From Salinisphaera shabanensis E1L3A (GTDB lineage: Bacteria > Pseudomonadota > Gammaproteobacteria > Nevskiales > Salinisphaeraceae): DNA of 64,000 nucleotides. The notes under the pieces are model-generated. The model saw only the letters and a list, made by a program, of their open reading frames with translations. It had not been told where the DNA came from and did not search any database. Shown here piece by piece: positions 44,663 through 53,465 of the stretch (position 1 is the stretch's first letter; every line of letters starts with the position of its first letter). Location of the stretch: assembly GCF_000215955.2 (NCBI RefSeq), contig NZ_AFNV02000010.1, forward strand, positions 62,001 to 126,000. The letters run 5' to 3'. The position numbers and the translations under genes are program-made.

Positions 44663-45373
44663 TCAAACCTCGAGCCATTCGCGCCGGACAGCGTCATCGG
44701 CCTCGAGATCGGCCGGCGTACCTTCGAACACGATCCGACCGTGGCCCATGACATGGACCCGATGGGATACCCGCATGGCAATACTCAACCGCTGCTCGAC
44801 AAGTAATACCGATATGCCCTGCTCGGCAATCTTGAGCAGAAAGTCGCCGACCTGCGACACGATCTGTGGCGCGAGCCCTTCCGTGGGCTCGTCGATCATG
44901 ATCAGTTTGGGATCGCCCATGAGCGTGCGACACATCGTCAGCATCTGCTGCTCGCCACCCGAGAGCAGATTGGCTTTCACATCGGCACGCTCGGCCAGGC
45001 GCGGAAACAAGCGATAAGCGTCGTCGAGCGTCCAGCGCGCCTGGGCACCGACTTTCTTGACGCCCATCTCGAGATTTTCCTTCGTGGTCAGCCCGGAAAA
45101 GATCAGCCGGTCCTCCGGCACGTAACCAATACCACGGCGCGCGACCTGATGGCTTTTAAGCCCGGCAACGGACTCCCCGTCGAAATGAATCGTGCCATGC
45201 GGCGCGACCAACCCCATGATCGCCTTGCAGGTGGTCGAACGGCCCACGCCGTTACGCCCAAGCAGGCTCACGATCTCGCCGCGGCCCACATTGAAATCCA
45301 CCCCTTGCAGGACATGACTCTTGCCGTAGTAAGCGTGCAGATCTTTGACTTCCAGCATATTAGCGTTCACCAC
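44663..45373 (-). CDS. LIV-type ABC transporter ATPase, LivF-like, with Walker A Lys replaced by Arg (system 2)
   Basis: ATP-binding subunit of 236 aa. The overall LivF pattern is clear: LLSGGEQQMLTMCRTLM signature, Walker B KLIMIDEPTEGLAPQ and the Q-loop-region GIGYVPEDRLIFSGL. The Walker A reads GRNGVGRSTT, so the invariant lysine that holds ATP phosphates is Arg45 (codon at 45239-45241, CGT). The other three LIV ATPases here keep GK. The frame starts with GTG 45373, overlapping the LivG-like stop; ATG 45358 (MLEVKDLHAYYGK) is an equally plausible start and gives the common N-terminus. It is the last gene of system 2. Confidence 0.9.
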   Translation of the reverse strand: MVNANMLEVKDLHAYYGKSHVLQGVDFNVGRGEIVSLLGRNGVGRSTTCKAIMGLVAPHGTIHFDGESVAGLKSHQVARRGIGYVPEDRLIFSGLTTKENLEMGVKKVGAQARWTLDDAYRLFPRLAERADVKANLLSGGEQQMLTMCRTLMGDPKLIMIDEPTEGLAPQIVSQVGDFLLKIAEQGISVLLVEQRLSIAMRVSHRVHVMGHGRIVFEGTPADLEADDAVRREWLEV

Positions 45374-46119
45374 TAGTGCGCCTCGCCCAGATAGGCTTCC
45401 TGAACCGCCGCATTGGCACGGATGGCTTCCGGCGTATCGCTTGCGATGATCTGCCCGTAAACGAGCACACTGATACGATCGGCCAGTTCGAATACCACGC
45501 CCATATCGTGTTCTACCATCAGCAGTGTCTTGTCTCGGGTGACTTCGCTGATCATCGCCATCGTATGGTCGCGTTCGGCCAGCCCCATACCGGCGGTGGG
45601 CTCATCGAGCAGAATCACGTCCGCGCCACCGGCAATGGTGGTACCGATTTCTAGCGTGCGCTGCTCGGCATAGGTGAGCAGCGAGGCGAGCACGTCGCGA
45701 CGTGCGGTCAGACCCAGCCGCTCCAGCCATTGTTCGGCGGCCTCGTTAAGCGCCGCTTGACGGCCGACCAGATGCCAAAACGAATACTTGTAGCCGTGCG
45801 CCCAGAGAAGCGAACAACGCAGATTCTCGAACACCGTCATGTTCTGGAACAGATTGGTGATCTGGAAACTGCGGCTGAGCCCGCGCCGGTTGATCTGATG
45901 CGGCGCCAGCCCGCTGATTCGCTTGCCATGCAGCGCGATCTCGCCTTCGCTGGGCGTATAGCGGCCGCTGATCAGGTTAAACAACGTCGACTTGCCGGCC
46001 CCGTTGGGGCCGATGATGGCATGCCGTTCTCCGGGTGCGACCGCCAGATCCACGCCGCGGATGATGGGCGTTTCGCCAAAGCGCTTGTGCACGCCTGCCA
46101 GTCTGAGTGCATCGCTCAT
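45373..46119 (-). CDS. LIV-type ABC transporter ATPase, LivG-like (system 2)
   Basis: ATP-binding subunit of 248 aa. Walker A GPNGAGKSTL is intact, Walker B is VILLDEPTAGMGLAERDH, and the signature region is LLTYAEQRTLEIGTTI, again departing from LSGGQ as LivG-like proteins sometimes do. H-loop LMVEHDMGVV is intact. The open frame reaches 46239, but ATG 46119 (MSDALRLAGVHKRFG) overlaps the LivM-like stop by ATGA and is the real start. If the LivF-like partner is catalytically weak, this subunit would carry the ATPase activity. Confidence 0.92.
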   Translation of the reverse strand: MSDALRLAGVHKRFGETPIIRGVDLAVAPGERHAIIGPNGAGKSTLFNLISGRYTPSEGEIALHGKRISGLAPHQINRRGLSRSFQITNLFQNMTVFENLRCSLLWAHGYKYSFWHLVGRQAALNEAAEQWLERLGLTARRDVLASLLTYAEQRTLEIGTTIAGGADVILLDEPTAGMGLAERDHTMAMISEVTRDKTLLMVEHDMGVVFELADRISVLVYGQIIASDTPEAIRANAAVQEAYLGEAH

Positions 46120-47396
46120 GTCTTCGCTCCCGACGCCTGCATCGATCGGTTCACCTCGGCCCAGCGGGCTCGCACCACGCGGGCGGCGCCGAGCACACCG
46201 GCGATACCGACCGCCAGAACCAGCAGCGCCACCAGCCACGACAGGAGGCTCGTGGCGTTGACCTCCATGTAGAACAGATCGATCGGGCTCGACGGGTCAT
46301 ACGCCAGCGACAGCTGATACCCCATTTCGACAACCGCCACGAGCCCCGCGATCGCCAGCAGCGCGGGTACTAGCGCCAGCAGATACCCCGGCAACAGTCG
46401 CCAGAGGTGTCCAGCGCGCCAGGGGGCGGCATGCACACAAAGCACGCCGGCGATGCCGCCCGGCGCATACATGACCATGAACACGAACAGCAGCCCAAAG
46501 TACAGAATCCAGCCTTCGGAAAAACCGCTGAGCGCGGTATGCATGTACGTAACAAGCACCGCGCCGATAATCGGTCCGAAGAACACGCCGACGCCGCCGA
46601 TGAAGGTCATCAACAACACCGCACCGGACTGTACGAGCCCCACGTTGGGCGCCGTCATGATCTCGAACATGATCGCAAACAGCCCACCCGCTATACCGGC
46701 AAAGAAGCCAGACAGCGAAAACTGGATAAAGCGCGCGATGGTGGTGTTGTAGCCCACGAACTGAGCCCGTTCGGGGTTGTCACGCACCGCATTGGAGATT
46801 CGACCCAACGGCGTTTTCGTGAGCAGATACATCGCCACCGCGGCAATCACTGTCCAGGCGCCGATCAGGTAATACACCTCGACCGACGGCCCATAGCTGA
46901 AGCCGAATAACGTCACATCGGTCACACGATTGCCGGATATGCCGCTTTCACCGCCAAAGAAATCGGTGAACATGTTGGCGCTGGACTCAACCATCGAGCC
47001 AATGCCCAGGGTGATCATCGCAAAGGTCACGCCGGCACGACGCGTGGATATCGAGCCAAAAATGATGCCGAACGCGAGACCTCCCGCACCGCCGACCAAG
47101 GGCATCAACTCCAGCGGAAAACTCCAGACGCCGTCGTTGACCGCCCGTATGGCATGCAGCGTAAAGAAACCGCCCAGCCCGAAATAAACCGCATGGCCGA
47201 ACGAGAGCATGCCGGCCTCGCCCAGCAGCATGTTGTAGGACAACGCGAAAATGATGAATACGCCCATCTGGCTCATCATCGAAATCGAGCTGCTCGAGGT
47301 GAAGATATAGGGCAATACCGCAATCACCAGCGCAAACAGCGCCCAGATGCCGATGTGCCAGAGCAATGCGCCGCGCGCAGTTTGGGATTGGCTCAT
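46116..47396 (-). CDS. LIV-type ABC transporter permease, LivM-like, with C-terminal extension (system 2)
   Basis: Inner membrane permease of 426 aa. The core (residues about 15-330) has the LivM pattern: LSYNMLLGEAGMLSFGHAVYFGLGGFFTLHAIRAV and VRDNPERAQFVGYNTTIARFIQFSLSGFFAGIAGGLFAI. After MYAPGGIAGVL, where most LivM proteins end, about 90 more residues add two further predicted helices (LPGYLLALVPALLAIAGLVAVVEMG and LLSWLVALLVLAVGIAGVLGAARVV). This extension occurs in a subgroup of LivM-like proteins. The gene overlaps its neighbours by four bases on both sides. Confidence 0.92.
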   Translation of the reverse strand: MSQSQTARGALLWHIGIWALFALVIAVLPYIFTSSSSISMMSQMGVFIIFALSYNMLLGEAGMLSFGHAVYFGLGGFFTLHAIRAVNDGVWSFPLELMPLVGGAGGLAFGIIFGSISTRRAGVTFAMITLGIGSMVESSANMFTDFFGGESGISGNRVTDVTLFGFSYGPSVEVYYLIGAWTVIAAVAMYLLTKTPLGRISNAVRDNPERAQFVGYNTTIARFIQFSLSGFFAGIAGGLFAIMFEIMTAPNVGLVQSGAVLLMTFIGGVGVFFGPIIGAVLVTYMHTALSGFSEGWILYFGLLFVFMVMYAPGGIAGVLCVHAAPWRAGHLWRLLPGYLLALVPALLAIAGLVAVVEMGYQLSLAYDPSSPIDLFYMEVNATSLLSWLVALLVLAVGIAGVLGAARVVRARWAEVNRSMQASGAKT

Positions 47397-48343
47397 GATT
47401 CGCGCGCCCCCATCAGCCCACGCGGGCGGAAAATCAGAATCAACACCATCATCAGATACGGCAACATCTGACCGATACGCGACAGATCGATATGGGCCAG
47501 CCCGCCCACGATACTTTCGTTACCGAGCGTCAGGCCGATGCCGGCCAGCAGATCGGCGATCGAGTAATTCAAGCTGACCGCAAACGTCGTCACCAGGCCG
47601 ATAATCAGCGACGCCGCGAGCGCCCCGCCAAGCGAGCCAAGCCCGCCAAAGACCACAACAACGAATACGATCGGGCCCATGGAAAACGCCATGCCCGGTT
47701 CGGTGATGTAATAGTTGCCCGCCATGACCCCGGCCAGGCCGGCCAGACCGGTACCAAAGGCGAATACAAGCGTGAAGATTCGCGGCACGTCGTGCCCCAG
47801 CGCACCCACCATCTCCGGATGCGAAAGCGCCGCGCGAATGATCATGCCCACGCGTGTACGTACCAGCAGACCGTATATCGCAACGAACATAAGAATCGCC
47901 ACGCACAGAATAAAGCCGCGATACGCCGGGAAACTGGTGCCGAACAAGGTGAACAGGGTGAAGTCCAGCGACGGCGGTATCGCATAGTCGACCGGAATCT
48001 GGCCCCAGATCAGCACCACCAGCTCGTCGATCACGTAGACCAGGCCGAATGTCAGCAGCAGCTCTGCGACATGGCCATGCTTATGGACATTGCGTAGCCC
48101 GAAGCGCTCGGTCAGCGCACCGAGAAAACCCACGAACAACGGCGCAACGATCAGCGCCACCCAGAAATTGGTATACGAACTGATCGTATAGGCGCAATAA
48201 GCGCCGAGCATGTAAAAGCTGGCATGGGCGAAATTGAGTACGCCCATCATGCCGAAAATCAGCGTGAGACCGCTGGCCAGCATGAACAAGAGCATGCCGT
48301 ACAACAGCCCATTCAAGACTGAAAAGACAATCGATTCGAGCAT
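47393..48343 (-). CDS. LIV-type ABC transporter permease, LivH-like (system 2)
   Basis: Inner membrane permease of 316 aa. It begins LESIVFSVLNGLLYGMLLFMLASGLTLIFGMMGVLNFAHASFYMLGAYCAY, the LivH signature, and contains MVGALGHDVPRIFTLVFAFGTGLAGLAGVMAGNYYITEPGM and VFGGLGSLGGALAASLIIG. The frame is open to 48388, but ATG 48343 gives the conserved N-terminus; GTG 48346 immediately before it is also possible. It overlaps the LivM-like gene by ATGA. Two strong hairpins separate it from the binding-protein gene upstream. Confidence 0.92.
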   Translation of the reverse strand: MLESIVFSVLNGLLYGMLLFMLASGLTLIFGMMGVLNFAHASFYMLGAYCAYTISSYTNFWVALIVAPLFVGFLGALTERFGLRNVHKHGHVAELLLTFGLVYVIDELVVLIWGQIPVDYAIPPSLDFTLFTLFGTSFPAYRGFILCVAILMFVAIYGLLVRTRVGMIIRAALSHPEMVGALGHDVPRIFTLVFAFGTGLAGLAGVMAGNYYITEPGMAFSMGPIVFVVVVFGGLGSLGGALAASLIIGLVTTFAVSLNYSIADLLAGIGLTLGNESIVGGLAHIDLSRIGQMLPYLMMVLILIFRPRGLMGARES

Positions 48344-48374
48344 CACCGTGCAACCCGCGATGGCGAAATGGGAA

Positions 48375-48403
48375 AGCGTCGGGCACACGAGGCGCCCGAC
48401 GCT
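48375..48403. other. Hairpin 1 between binding-protein and LivH-like genes
   Basis: AGCGTCGGGC pairs with GCCCGACGCT around a nine-base loop in the 136-base operon gap. No U-run follows. It could stabilise the upstream binding-protein mRNA or attenuate the permease genes. Confidence 0.55.
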
Positions 48404-48429
48404 CGCGCCGGGGCCTCGCTACCGTCATA

Positions 48430-48451
48430 CCGGCATGCGCAGGCATGCCGG
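48430..48451. repeat. Hairpin 2, REP-like palindrome
   Basis: CCGGCATGC and GCATGCCGG enclose GCAG. One strand translates to a PAHAGMT-type peptide, the telltale of short dispersed palindromic elements common in proteobacterial genomes. I saw no second copy in this window. Confidence 0.4.
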
Positions 48452-48479
48452 CCACCGATCAGGCGAGATCGTTTTTCGA

Positions 48480-49748
48480 TCAGCTCGACGGGCGCTTCAT
48501 TTCGCAAACGCTGTCGACCGCGGTATCCGCAGCCTCGAGCTTGGCGTCCATCACCCAGCCGATTCCCGTGCCTTCGGAGTCGTACTTCGGATAATCTTCC
48601 GAGAAGGTCGAGATAAACAGCGGCTGCAGCAGCTGGTGATCCTGCTCACGCATGGTCACGGTGCCGAACGGCGTTTCCATGGTCATGCCTTCCAGCGCCT
48701 GGGCGACGGCCAACGGCTCGGTCGATCCCGCCTCTTCCATGGCTTTTTGCAGCATGTCCATTTCGGTCTTGATACGCAGGTAGTAGAACTCGATGCCGTC
48801 GTAGCGCTGTTCGAATTCCTCGAGGATTTCACGCAGCTCAGGCGCGTCGTAGTCCTCGACCAGATTTTCCTGCCACTCGGTAACCATCTTCACGTGGCCC
48901 GCACCGGCCTTGCCCAACGCTGTCGGCGTACCCAGGCCGCCGGCATAGTAGGTGTACCAATCGGTGTCCAGACCCGCCTGCGAGCCGGCCTTGACCAGCA
49001 GGGACAGATCGTTGCCCCAGTTACCGCTGATCACCGTATCCGCGCCCGACGACTGGATCTGGGAAACGTAGGGCGAAAAGTCCTTTACCTTGCCGACCGG
49101 ATGCAGCACATCGCCGACGATTTCGATATCGGGGCGTTTTTCCTTGAGCATTTCCTTGGCGATACGCGAAATCGCCTGGCCATGCGAATAGTCCATGTTG
49201 ATCAGGAAGACTTTCTTGATGTCTTCCTGTTCGGCCACGTAGTCGGTAATGGCCTGGAGCTTCATCGCACTATTGGCGTCGAAACGGAAGTGCCAGAACG
49301 AGCATTTTTCACCGGTCAATGCCGGATCGACCGCTGCATAGTTCAAAAAAACCATACGGTTGTCGGGGTTGCGCCGATTATGCTTTTCCACACCGTCGAC
49401 CAGCGCGCCACCGACATGCGAACCGTTACCCTGGGTGACGTAGTGCACGCCTTCGTCGGCCGCTTCACGCAGAATCTGCAACGACTCCTGTGCACTGGAC
49501 TTGTTGTCGTAACCGATGATCTCGACGTCCTTGCCCAGAATGCCGCCATCGGCATTGATGCGCTCGGCGAGATATTTGAAATGCTTGAGCCCGGCATCGC
49601 CAACATTGGCAAACGGGCCTGATAGCGGATCGATATAGCCGATCTTGATCGTGTCATCGGCCGCACTGCCGATCGCGGGTACCGCCAGTGCGGCAGCAAT
49701 GCCCACCGCGGCAACGGCTCGTCGCACGAGCCCCTTGTAGTGCTTCAT
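48480..49748 (-). CDS. LIV-type ABC transporter substrate-binding protein (system 2)
   Basis: Periplasmic binding protein of 422 aa. Signal peptide MKHYKGLVRRAVAAVGIAAALAVPAIGSA, then IKIGYIDPLSGPFANVGDAGLKHFKYLAERINADGGILGKDVEIIGYDNKSS, the peripla_BP_6 opening. KCSFWHFRFDANSAMKLQAITDYV marks a subgroup distinct from system 1, so the two systems probably import different ligands. ATG 49748 has GGAGGAG six to seven bases upstream; the frame extends to 49808. It is the first gene of system 2 (binding protein-H-M-G-F). The divergent region upstream holds two operator-like palindromes. Confidence 0.9.
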   Translation of the reverse strand: MKHYKGLVRRAVAAVGIAAALAVPAIGSAADDTIKIGYIDPLSGPFANVGDAGLKHFKYLAERINADGGILGKDVEIIGYDNKSSAQESLQILREAADEGVHYVTQGNGSHVGGALVDGVEKHNRRNPDNRMVFLNYAAVDPALTGEKCSFWHFRFDANSAMKLQAITDYVAEQEDIKKVFLINMDYSHGQAISRIAKEMLKEKRPDIEIVGDVLHPVGKVKDFSPYVSQIQSSGADTVISGNWGNDLSLLVKAGSQAGLDTDWYTYYAGGLGTPTALGKAGAGHVKMVTEWQENLVEDYDAPELREILEEFEQRYDGIEFYYLRIKTEMDMLQKAMEEAGSTEPLAVAQALEGMTMETPFGTVTMREQDHQLLQPLFISTFSEDYPKYDSEGTGIGWVMDAKLEAADTAVDSVCEMKRPSS

Positions 49749-49903
49749 TGCGTCTCCTCCGGTTTGTTTTAGCGTGGCTTTTTGCCACTTGTTATCGATG
49801 CCTCGCACATCGTTGGATTGAACCTAGCACCCTCCGATCAGCAGCGCCAGAACTGTGTGTTGCATACCACTATCAATAGCGCGCCCAGAGATCCGAACCA
49901 TAT

Positions 49904-49915
49904 GAACGATCGTTC
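49904..49915. promoter_or_regulatory. Palindromic operator candidate GAACGATCGTTC (copy 3)
   Basis: Perfect copy, extended here to TGAACGATCGTTCA (14 bases), in the divergent region between LIV system 2 and the SDR-ETF cluster. Confidence 0.65.
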
Positions 49916-49925
49916 ATGAGACTAT

Positions 49926-49938
49926 GAAACACAGTTTC
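49926..49938. promoter_or_regulatory. Palindromic operator candidate GAAAC-ACA-GTTTC
   Basis: Exact inverted repeat, extended to TGAAAC...GTTTCA, centred 22-23 bases from the GAACGATCGTTC copy and eight bases upstream of the SDR -35 box. Confidence 0.6.
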
Positions 49939-49945
49939 ACCGACA

Positions 49946-49973
49946 TTGACGCCCCCCGGGCCTTGTGTAGAAT
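49946..49973 (+). promoter_or_regulatory. Candidate promoter of the SDR gene
   Basis: TTGACG (49946-49951) and TAGAAT (49968-49973) are spaced 16 bases apart and end 26 bases before the ATG. Both palindromes lie just upstream of the -35. Confidence 0.5.
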
Positions 49974-49999
49974 TCCACGCGCGATTAAAGGAGATAATA

Positions 50000-50800
50000 A
50001 TGACGGCGGCGATGATGAAACGATTCGAAAACCGGACAGTAATCGTTACCGGTGCGGCAAGTGGCATCGGCCGCGCTAGCGCTATCCGTTTTGCGCAAGA
50101 AGGCGCGCGCGTCGTACTCGTCGACCGCGAGCAAAGCGCTCTGCAAGCCGTTTTGAACGAACTCTCCGGCAGCGGCCACGAAATCGCGGCGCTGGATGTG
50201 CGCGACGAACCGAACGTGACGGCTCTGGTCGATCGTGTTGCGGCCGACCATGGTGCCATCCACGTACTCTGCAACAATGCTGGCATCGCTGGCGGCGACT
50301 ATGCGCCGGTAACCGACAACGACCTGGATACCTGGCGCGATGTCGTGGACGTGAACCTGTTTGGCACCATGCATTTCACGCGTGCCGTCAGCCGGCATAT
50401 GCGTGACGCCGGCGCCGGCGCGATCGTGAACACGGCCTCGGTGGCCGGCGTGCGCTCCGGCGCGGGCGGCAACGCCTACAGCGCCTCGAAAGCTGCCGTG
50501 ATCAATCTCACTCAGACCAGTGCCTGCGATCTCGGCCAGTACAATGTGCGCGTGAACGCGGTTTGCCCGGGCCTGGTCAAAACCGGCATGACGAAGCCGG
50601 TCTTCGACTATGCCGAAGCCAACGACAAGACCCACAAGCTCGGCACGCGCTGCGAACTGCGCCGCTATGGTCGGCCCGAAGAACTGGCCGCCGCGATTAC
50701 GTTTCTGGCCAGCGATGATGCCAGTTTCATCACCGGCCAGGCCCTGCCGGTCGACGGCGGCAATACCGCATCGCTGAACATGCCGGGCATGAAGGTCTGA
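50000..50800 (+). CDS. SDR-family oxidoreductase
   Basis: Short-chain dehydrogenase of 266 aa. Motifs are VTGAASGIGRASAIRFAQEGARVVLVDRE (Asp after the second strand favours NAD), LCNNAGIAGGDY, INTASVAG-like IVNTASVAGVRSG and catalytic YSASKAAVINLT. It ends with ITGQALPVDGGNTASL. Oxidation of a 3-hydroxyacyl-CoA or related alcohol is likely from its setting before the ETF genes. AAAGGAG lies seven bases before ATG 50000. The operator pair upstream links it to the acyl-CoA genes at 34 and 58 kb. Confidence 0.9.
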   Translation: MTAAMMKRFENRTVIVTGAASGIGRASAIRFAQEGARVVLVDREQSALQAVLNELSGSGHEIAALDVRDEPNVTALVDRVAADHGAIHVLCNNAGIAGGDYAPVTDNDLDTWRDVVDVNLFGTMHFTRAVSRHMRDAGAGAIVNTASVAGVRSGAGGNAYSASKAAVINLTQTSACDLGQYNVRVNAVCPGLVKTGMTKPVFDYAEANDKTHKLGTRCELRRYGRPEELAAAITFLASDDASFITGQALPVDGGNTASLNMPGMKV

Positions 50801-50986
50801 TCATGTCGCAAGTGGGGTCCTATTTCGCAAAACCGGCGCGCAGCGTCGGTCAACGCGCGGGATGGCGACTCGTAAACAACGGTGCCATCATGGCGCCCTT
50901 CGCTCGTTGCCGAGCGCTTACGGCCGTTTCCACCGACGGTTCCGCGCTCCTCGTGGTGTGACGAGCCAGTCAAGAGCAAAAACTAT

Positions 50987-52636
50987 ATGAGTGAAGAAAC
51001 CGAACGCGACGTCATGGAATACGACGTGCTCATCGTGGGCGCGGGCCCCGCGGGCCTGTCGGCTGCGTGTCGTCTCAAGCAGAAAAGCCCCGAACTCGAG
51101 GTCTGTATCGTCGAAAAGGGCTCGGAGGTTGGCGCCCATCTGCTCTCCGGCGCGGTGTTCGAACCGCGTGCGCTGAACGAACTCTTCCCCGACTGGAAAG
51201 AAAACGGTGCGCCGCTGAACGTGCCGGTCACACGTGACGAAATCTATTTCTTCACCAGCGAAAGCAAGGCTTCGAAGATGCCCAATGCTTTCGTGCCGGC
51301 GCCGATGCATAACGAAGGCAATTACATCATCTCCCTCGGCCAGCTTGGCCGCTGGCTCGGCGAACAGGCCGAATCGCTAGGCGTGGAAATCTATCCCGGT
51401 TTTGCCGCTCAGAGCCCCATCGTCGAAGACGGCGTGGTCAAGGGCATCATTACCGGCGAAATGGGTGTCAGCAAGAACGGCGAACCCAAGGACAGTCATG
51501 TCCCCGGTATGGAACTGCGCGCCAAGTACACCCTCTTCGGCGAAGGCTGCCGCGGCCATCTCGGCAAGCAGCTGATTCGCGAATTCGAACTCGATAAAGA
51601 CGTCGACCCGCAGCATTACGGGATCGGCCTCAAGGAAATCTGGGAGATCGATCCGGAGAAACACGAGCCGGGCCTGGTGATCCACGGTGCAGGCTGGCCG
51701 CTCCACCTTTCCGGTAGTGGCGGTTCGTTCCTGTATCACCTGGAAGACAACCGCGTGGCAGTCGGGCTGATCGTGGACCTGAACTACGAAAACCCATATC
51801 TGTCGCCGTTCAAGGAATTCCAGCGCTTCAAGCATCACCCGAAGATCGCCCAGTATCTTGAAGGCGGCAAACGCGTATCCTACGGCTCGCGCGCGATTAC
51901 CAAGGGCGGGCTGAACTCGCTGCCGAAGATGACCATGCCGGGCGCGGTACTGATCGGCTGTGATGCCGGCACGCTGAACTTTGCCAAGATCAAGGGCAAC
52001 CACACCGCCATGAAGTCGGGCATGCTCGCAGCAGAAGCGGCGGCTGATGCGCTGGCAAACGGCGGTGAAGGCGGCGACGAGCTGACCGGCTATACCGAGG
52101 CGTTCAAGAACAGCTGGGTGTACGAAGAGCTGTACGCCAGCCGCAACTTCGGCGCCTCACTGCACAAGTTCGGCACCTTCAAGGGCGGCGCGCTCAACTA
52201 TATCGAGCAGAACTGGTTCAAGGGCAAGGCGCCGTGGAATTTCCACGACACCACGCCCGACTATGCGGCCACCAAACCGGCCGAGCAGTGCACCGAGATC
52301 GAATATCCCAAGCCCGACGGCAAGCTATCGTTCGATATCCTGTCGTCGGTGCACCTGTCGAACACCGGCCATGAGGAAGACCAGCCCTGTCACCTCAAGC
52401 TGACCGATCCGTCGATTCCGATCGAGCACAATCTCCCCAAGTACGCCGAACCCGCGCAGCGCTACTGCCCGGCGGGCGTGTACGAAGTGGTCGAGGACAA
52501 CGACGGCAAGCCGCGATTCCAGATCAACTTTGCCAACTGCGTGCATTGCAAGACCTGCGATATCAAGGATCCGTCCCAGAACATTACCTGGGTACCGCCG
52601 GAGGGCGGCGGCGGACCGAAATACTCGGCAATGTAG
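50987..52636 (+). CDS. Electron transfer flavoprotein-ubiquinone oxidoreductase
   Basis: Membrane-associated ETF-QO of 549 aa, the usual length. It takes electrons from reduced EtfAB and passes them to ubiquinone. The FAD-binding start is YDVLIVGAGPAGLSAACRLKQ. The second FAD motif is GCDAGTLNFAKIKGNHTAMKSGMLAAEAA, where the monotopic membrane region also lies. The C-terminal 4Fe-4S site is visible as YCPAGVYEVVED plus CVHCKTCDIKDPSQNITWV (four Cys). The frame is open to 50882; ATG 50987 gives the normal start, with a weak AGAG site. It is followed by etfB and etfA in the same direction. Confidence 0.95.
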   Translation: MSEETERDVMEYDVLIVGAGPAGLSAACRLKQKSPELEVCIVEKGSEVGAHLLSGAVFEPRALNELFPDWKENGAPLNVPVTRDEIYFFTSESKASKMPNAFVPAPMHNEGNYIISLGQLGRWLGEQAESLGVEIYPGFAAQSPIVEDGVVKGIITGEMGVSKNGEPKDSHVPGMELRAKYTLFGEGCRGHLGKQLIREFELDKDVDPQHYGIGLKEIWEIDPEKHEPGLVIHGAGWPLHLSGSGGSFLYHLEDNRVAVGLIVDLNYENPYLSPFKEFQRFKHHPKIAQYLEGGKRVSYGSRAITKGGLNSLPKMTMPGAVLIGCDAGTLNFAKIKGNHTAMKSGMLAAEAAADALANGGEGGDELTGYTEAFKNSWVYEELYASRNFGASLHKFGTFKGGALNYIEQNWFKGKAPWNFHDTTPDYAATKPAEQCTEIEYPKPDGKLSFDILSSVHLSNTGHEEDQPCHLKLTDPSIPIEHNLPKYAEPAQRYCPAGVYEVVEDNDGKPRFQINFANCVHCKTCDIKDPSQNITWVPPEGGGGPKYSAM

Positions 52637-52718
52637 CCACGGGCGCTGCGGAGCGCGCTAGAAGCGAGTCGCGGCGACCGGGTATTTTTAAAAGACATAG
52701 CGACAAGAGAACCGACAC

Positions 52719-53465
52719 ATGAAAGTACTGGTGAGCGTCAAGCGCGCGATCGACTACAACGTGCGCATCCAGATCAAGCCGGATGGCTCCGGCGTCGTCG
52801 AGAACGGCGTCAAGCACAGCATGAACCCGTTCGACGAAATCGCCGTCGAGCAGGCCATGCGCTGGAAAGAAGCCGGCAGCGCGGACGAAGTCGTGGCCGT
52901 AACCATTGGCCCGGAAGCCGCCAAGGAACAGCTACGCTCCGCGCTGGCCTTCGGCTGCGACCGTGCGATCCACGTCAAGACCGACGAGCCGGTCCAGCCG
53001 CTGACTGCCGCCCGTGTGTTCGAAGCGCTGGCCAAGAAGGAAGAGCCCAAGGTCTTTCTCATGGGCAAACAGGCGATCGACGACGACTCCAACCAGACCG
53101 GCCAGATGACGGCGGCCCTGCTGGAATGGCCACAGGCGACGTTCGCTTCTGAAATCGAACTCGACGGCGAGACCGCCAAGGTCACCCGCGAGATCGACGC
53201 CGGCCTGGAAACGCTGGATATCGACCTGCCCGGCGTGATCACCGCTGACCTGCGTCTGAACGAGCCGCGCTATCTCAAGCTGCCGGACATCATGAAGGCG
53301 AAGAAGAAACCGATCGAAGACACCAGTCTCGACGATCTCGGCGTGGAACGCGCCGCGATGCTCGAAACCGTCAAGACCATGGCCCCACCGCAGCGTGGCG
53401 GCGGTATCAAGGTCGAATCGGTCGACGAACTGGTGAGCAAACTCAAGGAAAAGGGCCTGCTATGA
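52719..53465 (+). CDS. etfB: Electron transfer flavoprotein beta subunit
   Basis: EtfB, 248 aa. It forms a heterodimer with EtfA, holds AMP, and accepts electrons from acyl-CoA dehydrogenases. Family landmarks are MKVLVSVKRAIDYNVRI, the NPFDEIAVEQAMRWKE segment, VFLMGKQAIDDDSNQTGQMTAALLEWPQATFASEIE and the ACAD-recognition loop RYLKLPDIMKAKKKPIE. AAGAGAA lies nine bases upstream. It overlaps etfA by four bases, ensuring equal synthesis. The local ACADs are its likely partners. Confidence 0.96.
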   Translation: MKVLVSVKRAIDYNVRIQIKPDGSGVVENGVKHSMNPFDEIAVEQAMRWKEAGSADEVVAVTIGPEAAKEQLRSALAFGCDRAIHVKTDEPVQPLTAARVFEALAKKEEPKVFLMGKQAIDDDSNQTGQMTAALLEWPQATFASEIELDGETAKVTREIDAGLETLDIDLPGVITADLRLNEPRYLKLPDIMKAKKKPIEDTSLDDLGVERAAMLETVKTMAPPQRGGGIKVESVDELVSKLKEKGLL

